NCBI GenBank assembly: GCA_016182225.1
Contig: JACOXV010000020.1
Span: forward strand, 1-5,264
Direction of reading: 5' to 3'
Length of the DNA: 5,264 nucleotides
Source: Candidatus Levyibacteriota bacterium
Lineage (GTDB): Bacteria > Patescibacteriota > Microgenomatia > Levybacterales > UBA12049
Part shown: in pieces, positions 1-4,407 of the stretch
Position numbering within the stretch: position 1 is the stretch's first letter
How the letters are laid out: each line of letters begins with the position of its first letter
Made by a program: the position numbers and the translations under genes
Notes under the pieces: generated by a model
Database searches by the model: none
Seen by the model: only the letters and a program-made list of their open reading frames with translations
What the model was told of the DNA's origin: nothing

Positions 1-789
1 GCCGATTTAAGAAAAAAATATACCAAACCAGACACAAGTGCCTCGCCAGAAGTTGTCCCACCAATCAGTGGAATTTCTAATTCTGGAACCATAGTCGATA
101 GTTCAGAAATTGCTAGAATATCTAGTCAGGTAGCAGTCCAAACTCCAACGCAAATGCCCAGAAGTCCCAGAAGTAGCGAAGATAATGCCTCCTTTTTAGA
201 CCACATATTAACTTCTTCTCCGCCGAGAGTGCCTTTTGCTCCACCTCCTACCCCACGACCAATAGTGCGAACCCTTCCCCGCCCGGCTACGGTACGCATT
301 GATACCTCTGCTTCAGTAAGAAGAACTGAGCCAAAGAAGCCAAACACCCAAAGGATTCCATCTCCGAAAATAGGAGGTAATAAAGATAATAATGTGAATA
401 GAGTCGAACAAGATGGTTCGTTTTCATCCTACTTTTTTACGCTTGAGGAAACTTTAGTTATGGCTGACGTACTAATTCGTTTAAATGTCCAGTCTCCAAT
501 TGACGCTAAAAGAGTTGGAGTTGAAATAGATATGGAACAGTTGAAAAACTTAAGATTAAATGTTGCCCTACTTTGGAAACGATTTCCCCGAAAGTTAAGC
601 GATTTTTTACAGGCCCGGGGACCCTTATGGAGAAAGCTTGGGGAAATTGCTTCTCAGCCTGAAAGAGAAAGAATAAAAGGAAAACCAAGTGATACTGAAA
701 CATATTTATTAATGAGACTTTCAGGCTTATCTAGAACTCAGATAGAGCTACTAAAGAAGGCTGTCTTGGATTGGGGCTCTAGAAAATGA
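1..789 (+). CDS. Unrecognised protein, 3' part only (262 codons in the window)
   Basis: The frame is open from base 1, so the gene begins upstream of the window and the ATG at 154 need not be a start. I do not recognise the family. What is visible is a low-complexity Ser/Thr/Pro-rich N-terminal part, a Pro-rich stretch at about residues 74-95 of the visible portion, a Lys/Asn-rich linker, and then a mostly helical basic C-terminal domain from about residue 141 to 262 with aromatic and hydrophobic positions (ADVLIRL, LLWKRFP, YLLMRLSGLS). No signal peptide or membrane segment can be judged because the N-terminus is missing. The stop is TGA followed at once by an in-frame TAA. The next gene starts 17 bases on in the same direction, so the two may be co-transcribed. 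A linker plus helical domain suggests a protein-interaction role, but no function should be assigned. Confidence 0.75.
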   Translation, partial: ADLRKKYTKPDTSASPEVVPPISGISNSGTIVDSSEIARISSQVAVQTPTQMPRSPRSSEDNASFLDHILTSSPPRVPFAPPPTPRPIVRTLPRPATVRIDTSASVRRTEPKKPNTQRIPSPKIGGNKDNNVNRVEQDGSFSSYFFTLEETLVMADVLIRLNVQSPIDAKRVGVEIDMEQLKNLRLNVALLWKRFPRKLSDFLQARGPLWRKLGEIASQPERERIKGKPSDTETYLLMRLSGLSRTQIELLKKAVLDWGSRK

Positions 790-806
790 TAATATAGCCC
801 TTACTT

Positions 807-1925
807 ATGAAGAGGTTTATAATTTCGATCGCTTTTCTTTTTATCTTCATTTGGGCAGGATTTTTTATTTGGAACAATATTAAAAGCTCTCCTGTTCTTG
901 AAAAAACAAATGCCTTACAGACTCCATCGGAGGATGAATTTCAAAAAGCGCCAAAAATATCTGTATTTGCAAAAAACCTCGAAGTTCCCTGGGCAATGGC
1001 TTTTCTTCCCGACGGAGAATTACTAGTAACCGAAAGAAAAGGTTCCATAAGATTTATTGATAAAGAAGGCAATATAGCACCCTCCCCTGTTGCAGAAATA
1101 CAAGTGGCCCAAAATAACGAATCAGGACTTCACGGAATTGTGATACATCCGGATTTTGATAACAACCAATTCGTCTATATTTATTACGCTTATTCTTCAA
1201 CAGGAGGCAACAATCTCAATCGTGTCGTAAGATTCAAATTTGACGGTAGAAGTTTTTCTGATGAAAAAATAATTTTGGACAAAATTCCGGCCGCAAACAT
1301 TCACGACGGAGGAAGAATAAAATTCGGACCAGATGGATATCTATATGTAACCACAGGAGACGCAGCAGAGCCCTCTCTTTCTCAAAACAAGAATTCTCTG
1401 GCCGGAAAAATACTTCGTGTCACTGATAATGGCAATTCTGCGCCTGGCAATCCTTTCGGAACAACAGTTTTTTCATATGGACACCGAAATCCGCAAGGTC
1501 TAGCCTGGGATGATAATGGCAACCTTTGGGAAACAGAACACGGCTCTTCAGCCCACGATGAATTTAATAAAATCCAGGCTGGCGGAAATTATGGCTGGCC
1601 AGATTTTATAGGAGGCCAAACTGCAGATGGAATTATAAGCCCAATTCTTCAGAGCGGAACAGAAACTTGGGCACCCGCCGGAATGGCATATCTCAACGGA
1701 TCACTTTTCTTTGCCGGTCTTCGCGGGGAAAGTCTTTTCCAAGCAGTTCTAAATGGAGACAATGCAGAGCTTGCTAGACATTTTCAAGGAGAATACGGAA
1801 GAATAAGAGATGTTGTAGTAGGACCTGATGGATTTTTATATATCACAACAAGCAATCGCGATGGCCGAGGTTTTCCAAGGGAGAATGATGATAAGATTCT
1901 TAGAATAAATCCCCAGAAGTTATAA
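807..1925 (+). CDS. PQQ-dependent sugar dehydrogenase family protein (glucose/sorbosone dehydrogenase fold), membrane-anchored
   Basis: This 372-aa protein has the signatures of the soluble aldose/glucose dehydrogenase beta-propeller family (E. coli YliI/Asd-like), whose members oxidise sugars with PQQ outside the cytoplasm. Residues 4-22 form one hydrophobic helix after MKR, an uncleaved anchor or signal sequence, so the enzyme should face outward. Family motifs appear in order: PWAMAFLPDG (61-70), ESGLHGIVIHPDF (105-117), HDGGRIKFGPDG (166-177) with His166 matching the catalytic base, GHRNPQG (225-231) matching the Arg-Asn PQQ contacts, EHG and GGNYGWPDF (259-267), WAPAG (288-292), and GRIRDVVVGPDG (331-342) matching the C-terminal Arg contacts. 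Length is normal and nothing is broken. No clear Shine-Dalgarno site precedes the ATG; expression probably depends on the gene 17 bases upstream. No PQQ biosynthesis gene is visible, so the cofactor would have to be scavenged, or another activity used. Confidence 0.88.
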   Translation: MKRFIISIAFLFIFIWAGFFIWNNIKSSPVLEKTNALQTPSEDEFQKAPKISVFAKNLEVPWAMAFLPDGELLVTERKGSIRFIDKEGNIAPSPVAEIQVAQNNESGLHGIVIHPDFDNNQFVYIYYAYSSTGGNNLNRVVRFKFDGRSFSDEKIILDKIPAANIHDGGRIKFGPDGYLYVTTGDAAEPSLSQNKNSLAGKILRVTDNGNSAPGNPFGTTVFSYGHRNPQGLAWDDNGNLWETEHGSSAHDEFNKIQAGGNYGWPDFIGGQTADGIISPILQSGTETWAPAGMAYLNGSLFFAGLRGESLFQAVLNGDNAELARHFQGEYGRIRDVVVGPDGFLYITTSNRDGRGFPRENDDKILRINPQKL

Positions 1926-2663
1926 ACCTTTTCCCTTTACCCATAATTTATTATTAAAAAGCTCATAGAACAAATCGTCTTCAAACTTAACATAATTTTC
2001 TGATAATTCTTTTTGTGAAGGATTTCCTTTTTTAAATTTTACAAAACCAATATCTGATATTATGGCAATTGGAGTCTGCTCCGATCCCTCACCCATCACT
2101 GCCACGGATGCTCCTGCTAAATTTTCCAAAACATTCGATTTCTGTACTTTGAATTTTCGTCCAAAAACATCTTTCTTTCCTATATAGTTTTTAACAGCTG
2201 AAAAACCGCTATGAGCTATAGCGGTTCCCACAGCGCCTCTTCGAAGCGGAATTGATTTGCTGTCTGTAATCATTACTCCTAAATTCTTCACTTTATATTT
2301 TTTAGAAAGCATTTCTCTTATGGAATTTGCTGATTTTTGAGGATTTTTGGGCCAGAGCACAAAATATCCTCCACCGTTTGATTCATCTACTCCAGCTGAG
2401 GAGACTAGACTTTTGTTTTTTATGCTAAGTACTATGTGATATTTATTCCTTGAGGATGGAATATAAAGATATGCCTCTTTTTTAATCAATTCTTCTTTCT
2501 TTTCTTCATCTATGCTAACAATCCTTCCCTCACAGATTCCGACGACTTTGGAGGTAATTACTACAATAGATTTTTCCGGGAGCTTTTTTATTGACTTAAA
2601 TAAAATATCAAATAAGTTATCACCCGGTTTTATTTTCTTAGTCTTTATAGCCTCCACTTTCAT
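1920..2663 (-). CDS. Coenzyme F420-0:L-glutamate ligase (CofE/FbiB N-domain) family protein, divergent
   Basis: This 247-aa protein covers the whole CofE-type fold, close to the usual ~250 aa. Family marks are IKPGDNL (11-17), VVITSKVVGICEGRIVSI (34-51), the metal-site segment SAGVDESN (89-96, Asp93), a second acidic segment MITDSKSIPLRRG (131-143, Asp134), YIGKKDVFGRKF (160-171), and MGEGSEQTPIAII (190-202). CofE adds glutamate to F420-0 with GTP, forming an amide bond. Here the second segment departs from the usual DTFGRPWRxGQ: FGR, Trp and Gln are replaced, which argues for a different acceptor. F420 synthesis is not expected in this kind of organism, so calling it cofE would be unsafe. 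The start fits the family (a short strand before the GDNL turn). No Shine-Dalgarno site is present; an extended -10 lies 7 bases before the ATG, implying a leaderless mRNA. It is divergent from the cyanophycin-synthetase-like gene. The protein is probably cytoplasmic, with no signal or membrane helix. Confidence 0.82.
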   Translation of the reverse strand: MKVEAIKTKKIKPGDNLFDILFKSIKKLPEKSIVVITSKVVGICEGRIVSIDEEKKEELIKKEAYLYIPSSRNKYHIVLSIKNKSLVSSAGVDESNGGGYFVLWPKNPQKSANSIREMLSKKYKVKNLGVMITDSKSIPLRRGAVGTAIAHSGFSAVKNYIGKKDVFGRKFKVQKSNVLENLAGASVAVMGEGSEQTPIAIISDIGFVKFKKGNPSQKELSENYVKFEDDLFYELFNNKLWVKGKGL

Positions 2664-2670
2664 ATCGCAA

Positions 2671-2699
2671 AGTATACCACTGGTGTCTTTTTCTTTAAA
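2671..2699 (-). promoter_or_regulatory. Extended -10 promoter for the CofE-like gene (leaderless start)
   Basis: Read on the minus strand, TGG precedes TATACT (complement of 2671-2676), a TGn extended -10. A weak -35, TTTAAA (complement of 2694-2699), lies 17 bases upstream. Only 7 bases separate the -10 from the ATG, so transcription should begin at or within a base or two of the start codon. Confidence 0.55.
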
Positions 2700-2712
2700 C
2701 AGCCACTCTTGC

Positions 2713-2742
2713 TTGACATATTTTGCTTTTGGGCTCTATATT
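2713..2742 (+). promoter_or_regulatory. Sigma-70-type promoter for the cyanophycin-synthetase-like gene
   Basis: A consensus -35 TTGACA (2713-2718) and a -10 TATATT (2737-2742) are separated by 18 bases. The expected start near 2749-2750 would give a leader of about 32 bases before the ATG at 2782. That leader has no Shine-Dalgarno match. The promoter lies back to back with the minus-strand promoter at 2671-2699. Confidence 0.6.
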
Positions 2743-2781
2743 GTATTAGTAGAGTAAAAAATCTGTAAAAGTACTTGGCGC

Positions 2782-3276
2782 ATGAGCATAATAGACGAAG
2801 ACTTAAATAAATTCTCTTTGAAGCTGGATTTCTATTCCCTAATTGTTTCCCCTCAAAAAAAAGAAACTTTTATAACAATGTCTCTTAACACGGCCCATTT
2901 TCATACGAATGCATTTCCTAGAACTTATTCAATTCTAGAAAAAACAATTCCCGGAATTTTTAGATCAAAATGTTTCAACGATGAAGACTTGCCTTTCAGT
3001 CAGGAAGTTCTTAATACCGAAATAGGACATCTTTTTGAACATATAATTCTTGAGTATCTTTGCCAGATAAAACTTCAAAAAGGAGCAAAAAAAGCTCTCT
3101 ATAAAGGATTCACAAATTGGAACTGGAAAAAAGATAAAAAAGGAACCTTCCATATAATTTTATATATGAATCAGGCTGAACAGGAAATATTTGCTGAGGC
3201 ACTTGATAAGAGCATAAAGGTTTTGGATTATATTTTAAGATTTGGGGATAAAATATCATCTGATAAGCTCAATTAA
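2782..3276 (+). CDS. Stand-alone protein resembling the cyanophycin synthetase N-terminal domain; possible metallo-amidase
   Basis: From about residue 45 to 151 this 164-aa protein follows, by eye, the layout of the N-terminal domain of cyanophycin synthetase CphA1. A hydrophobic 'P..Y..L....P' segment (46-57) and a Cys-containing turn (64) come first. Then come TEIGHLFEHIILE (79-91) against the family's (M)GHIVEHVALE, a KGFT motif (108-111) against FGRT, G-T-F-H-I-I-L-Y (121-128) against GVYQVVFEY, and a final Ala-rich helix. CphA1 makes an Asp-Arg polymer; its N domain holds the polymer and in many enzymes carries a metallopeptidase-like site that trims it. Here His83, Glu86, His87 (HxxEH) and Glu91 are kept. 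ATP-grasp and Mur-ligase domains are absent and the gene is complete (own promoter, ATG, TAA), so it is not merely a fragment of CphA at a contig edge. There is no signal peptide. The homology is judged from remembered family motifs, not a search; function as hydrolase or polymer-binding protein is inference. Confidence 0.6.
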   Translation: MSIIDEDLNKFSLKLDFYSLIVSPQKKETFITMSLNTAHFHTNAFPRTYSILEKTIPGIFRSKCFNDEDLPFSQEVLNTEIGHLFEHIILEYLCQIKLQKGAKKALYKGFTNWNWKKDKKGTFHIILYMNQAEQEIFAEALDKSIKVLDYILRFGDKISSDKLN

Positions 3277-3322
3277 GACAGCCTACTTCTTTCAACCTAC
3301 TTCTTTCAAATAGACTGTCTTA
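3274..3322. terminator. Candidate bidirectional terminator between convergent genes, with a tandem repeat in its loop
   Basis: TAAGACAG (3274-3281) pairs perfectly with CTGTCTTA (3315-3322). The left arm includes the TAA stop of the cyanophycin-synthetase-like gene, and the right arm ends 6 bases before the stop of the minus-strand 64-aa gene. A short T-run (CCCTTTT) follows on the + strand; on the minus strand only AATT follows, so termination would be weaker there. The large loop, 33 bases, is unusual for a terminator. Confidence 0.5.
3282..3309. repeat. Perfect 14-bp tandem duplication (CCTACTTCTTTCAA x2)
   Basis: Copies lie at 3282-3295 and 3296-3309 with no mismatch and no spacer. They fill most of the loop between the two arms of the inverted repeat at 3274-3322. 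A slippage duplication is the simplest origin. Confidence 0.95.
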
Positions 3323-3328
3323 TCCCTT

Positions 3329-3523
3329 TTAACTCTCTTCATCAAGGATGCTTTCATCAGTTGTGCCTGTATTTTCATCCTTAGTTGAAGTCGTATCTCC
3401 AGTCGTCTCTTCCTCCATGACATCCTCTTCTCTCATCCCGCCTTTTCCCTCTTCATCGCTTGGGTTAGGACTGTCTTTTTGGGGAGTATCTACGCCTTGT
3501 CCTTTATTTCGATCGTCGGTCAT
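3329..3523 (-). CDS. Small acidic, disordered protein of unknown function (64 aa)
   Basis: The start is placed at the ATG at 3523 because a near-perfect Shine-Dalgarno site (AAGGAGGTGA, complement of 3532-3541) lies just upstream. A longer reading from a TTG at 3604 would run through that site and through a hairpin. The 64-aa product begins MTDDRNKGQG and is dominated by Asp, Glu, Thr, Ser and Gly. It has a TTGDTTSTKDENTGTT low-complexity part and ends DEES. There are almost no hydrophobic residues, no Cys, and no signal or membrane segment, so it should be a soluble, intrinsically disordered polyanion. I do not recognise a family. It appears to be its own transcription unit: the terminator of the upstream KGG gene lies at 3684-3713. 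It shares an upstream 17-base element with the KGG gene. The opposite strand is also open here but gives a Ser/Phe/Val-rich mirror with no ribosome site. Confidence 0.62.
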   Translation of the reverse strand: MTDDRNKGQGVDTPQKDSPNPSDEEGKGGMREEDVMEEETTGDTTSTKDENTGTTDESILDEES

Positions 3524-3531
3524 TTTCTTTT

Positions 3532-3541
3532 TCACCTCCTT
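3532..3541 (-). promoter_or_regulatory. Strong Shine-Dalgarno site of the 64-aa gene
   Basis: On the minus strand this reads AAGGAGGTGA, fully complementary to the 16S tail, 8 bases before the ATG at 3523. It decides the start codon. Confidence 0.85.
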
Positions 3542-3549
3542 CCTTGCCT

Positions 3550-3579
3550 CGCCGAAACAGTTATCAAACTGTGAAGGCG
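3550..3579 (-). promoter_or_regulatory. Hairpin in the 5' leader of the 64-aa gene
   Basis: On the minus strand, CGCC (3579-3576) pairs with GGCG (3553-3550) and ACAGTT (3572-3567) pairs with AACTGT (3562-3557) around a TGAT tetraloop. A symmetric TTC/TTC internal loop separates the two helices. The base of the hairpin sits 8 bases before the Shine-Dalgarno site, leaving it exposed, so a role in mRNA stability or as a standby or sensor structure fits better than simple occlusion. There is no T-run, so it is not a typical terminator. Confidence 0.5.
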
Positions 3580-3641
3580 GGTCCTTTTTTTCCTTTCGGT
3601 TCAAACATATTACAGTTCCTAGTTATGAATAAAAGCAAAAA

Positions 3642-3658
3642 AAAGTAAGAGTTATGTA
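3642..3658 (-). repeat. 17-bp direct repeat, copy 1, upstream of the 64-aa gene
   Basis: Read on the minus strand it is TACATAACTCTTACTTT. It is identical to the copy at 3962-3978 and lies 118 bases before the ATG at 3523, just downstream of the KGG-gene terminator. Both copies are followed on the minus strand by a T-tract ending in GC. A shared promoter element or regulator site is the likeliest reading; a sharper promoter assignment is not possible by eye. Confidence 0.6.
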
Positions 3659-3683
3659 GGGAAGAAAAATTCTTGTTAAATAA

Positions 3684-3713
3684 AAAATCAGGCTGGAATT
3701 CCGGCCTGATTTT
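3684..3713 (-). terminator. Rho-independent terminator of the KGG-motif gene
   Basis: A near-perfect palindrome: AAAATCAGGC (3684-3693) pairs with GCCTGATTTT (3704-3713), then one mismatch or wobble, then GG/CC around AATT. On the minus strand it is followed by a T-rich run (complement of 3681-3687), and it begins 25 bases after the KGG stop. It is nearly symmetric and could act in both directions. Confidence 0.85.
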
Positions 3714-3738
3714 CATGCTTTAAAAAGATAAAAGGAGG

Positions 3739-3876
3739 TTACATATTAGTTTGTTGTTCCCCTCTTCTTCTATTACTTTGGTTTCTGGATCTGGCTTCTC
3801 CCCCCTTTTTTCCTGCCCTTGCATGCCCCTGGGGATCACCAAACCAGCCTTTTCCTCTATTGTTATTTTCCGCCAT
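3739..3876 (-). CDS. KGG-motif small protein (YciG / con-10 / general-stress family), 45 aa
   Basis: A short gene, easily missed because of its size. The 45-aa product contains GWFGDPQGHARAGKKGG at residues 10-26, the hallmark of the KGG stress-protein repeat (Pfam 'KGG', YciG/con-10-like), in a single copy. A basic Arg/Asn/Gln/Ser-rich tail follows (RSRNQSNRRRGEQQTNM). No signal or membrane segment is present; the protein should be soluble, disordered and strongly basic. Family members are induced by stress, sporulation or stationary phase in several bacteria and fungi; their molecular role is unsettled. The start is fixed by a strong Shine-Dalgarno site (GGGGGGTGA, complement of 3882-3890). 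A terminator follows the stop, so it is a monocistronic unit. It shares a 17-base upstream element with the next small gene, whose product is acidic, so the two have opposite charge. Confidence 0.85.
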   Translation of the reverse strand: MAENNNRGKGWFGDPQGHARAGKKGGEARSRNQSNRRRGEQQTNM

Positions 3877-3881
3877 GCTTT

Positions 3882-3892
3882 TCACCCCCCTT
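3882..3892 (-). promoter_or_regulatory. Shine-Dalgarno site of the KGG gene
   Basis: On the minus strand a G-rich AAGGGGGGTGA-like site ends 5 bases before the ATG at 3876. It is a one-base variant of the site of the 64-aa gene, and the stretch following it (AAAAG) is similar too. Confidence 0.75.
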
Positions 3893-3926
3893 CTTTAACT
3901 CAGTAATTTTTAGTAATCGGAAGATA

Positions 3927-3955
3927 ATTCTAGCTAGCAAAATTGTGAGGCAAAA
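3927..3955 (-). promoter_or_regulatory. Tentative promoter of the KGG gene
   Basis: On the minus strand, TTTTGC (complement of 3950-3955) and TAGAAT (complement of 3927-3932) are 17 bases apart. The -35 is poor. The -10 overlaps a CTAGCTAG palindrome that could be an operator. The 17-bp repeat copy 2 ends 7 bases upstream of this -35. Confidence 0.3.
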
Positions 3956-3961
3956 AAGAAT

Positions 3962-3978
3962 AAAGTAAGAGTTATGTA
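3962..3978 (-). repeat. 17-bp direct repeat, copy 2, upstream of the KGG gene
   Basis: Identical to the copy at 3642-3658 in the same orientation. It lies 85 bases before the KGG ATG and 29 bases beyond the stop of the membrane-protein gene. Identity stops sharply on one side, while the other side shares a T-tract ending in GC with a small indel. Confidence 0.6.
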
Positions 3979-4007
3979 AATAGATAAATTTGACTAGTAA
4001 TCAGAGG

Positions 4008-4403
4008 CTAGAAATTGGCTTGTTCGTCAAAAGCGGCCAATTCTTTTTCAATTAATTCGTTTTGTTCCTCAAGCTGTTCAAGAGCTGTATCAATATCATT
4101 CGTATCCGAAACAGCTGCCACATCTTGTGTTATTGGCTCTTCCTCGACGATCGCCTGCTCTTCCTGGACCACTACTTCATCAGCAACTTTATTTTGCGAC
4201 TGATAGTAAGCATAAAAAAGACCAATTCCTGCAACTACCAATAAAACTGCGAGAAGTATTCCCAGAAGAATTGCATATTTTTTGCCTCCTCTTCCTTCTT
4301 CCTGAGGCGCAGCGGGAACAGGACTTTGTGACGTTGTAGGAATTACCGGCTGATTTGGAACTGGTGAAACTTGATTGTTTAAATTTTGATTATTTGGATC
4401 CAT
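4008..4403 (-). CDS. Single-pass membrane protein with acidic coiled-coil tail (131 aa), unknown function
   Basis: The start is the ATG at 4403, 4 bases after the stop of the upstream secreted-protein gene. A longer reading from 4649 would lie almost wholly inside that gene in another frame and is rejected. Residues 1-36 are Asn/Gln/Pro/Ser-rich and disordered. GRGGKK (38-42) then gives positive charges on the inner side, residues 43-66 form one hydrophobic membrane helix, and the rest is strongly acidic and ends in a probable coiled coil (IDTALEQLEEQNELIEKEL, about 104-122). By the positive-inside rule the acidic tail is outside. I recognise no named family. Tight coupling with the secreted, basic, helical protein upstream suggests the two meet at the cell surface, perhaps through opposite charge or coiled-coil contact. 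No strong Shine-Dalgarno site is close (GGAG, 13 bases off), which fits translational coupling. Confidence 0.75.
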   Translation of the reverse strand: MDPNNQNLNNQVSPVPNQPVIPTTSQSPVPAAPQEEGRGGKKYAILLGILLAVLLVVAGIGLFYAYYQSQNKVADEVVVQEEQAIVEEEPITQDVAAVSDTNDIDTALEQLEEQNELIEKELAAFDEQANF

Positions 4404-4407
4404 AAAT

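Noticed and set aside
787..792. TGA recoded as glycine, as in some candidate phyla, hinted at by TGA being followed at once by TAA
   Set aside because: None of the eight genes has an internal TGA, which would be expected often under such a code; the tandem stop is coincidence or a fail-safe.
3524..3604. Longer, 91-aa version of the acidic protein starting at TTG 3604
   Set aside because: The extra 27 codons run through the leader hairpin and through the near-perfect Shine-Dalgarno site that serves ATG 3523.
3348..3632. Ser/Phe/Val-rich plus-strand open frame opposite the 64-aa gene
   Set aside because: No ribosome site; mirror of the acidic gene, and it runs through the hairpin and the minus-strand SD.
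3633..3719. Short minus-strand frame of about 29 codons starting within GCATGAAAATC
   Set aside because: It is read across the terminator stem and has no ribosome site.
3731..3744. AAAGGAGG on the plus strand, like a ribosome site
   Set aside because: No ATG, GTG or credible TTG frame follows; it overlaps the stop end of the KGG gene on the other strand.
3901..4002. Repeated (T/C)AGTAAT words at 3901, 3911 and 3995
   Set aside because: Short AT-rich words expected by chance at this composition; spacing is not regular across all three.
3988..4014. CTAG...CTAG as a terminator for the secreted/membrane operon
   Set aside because: The stem is only 4 bp with a 10-base loop and no T-run; read-through toward the KGG gene cannot be excluded.
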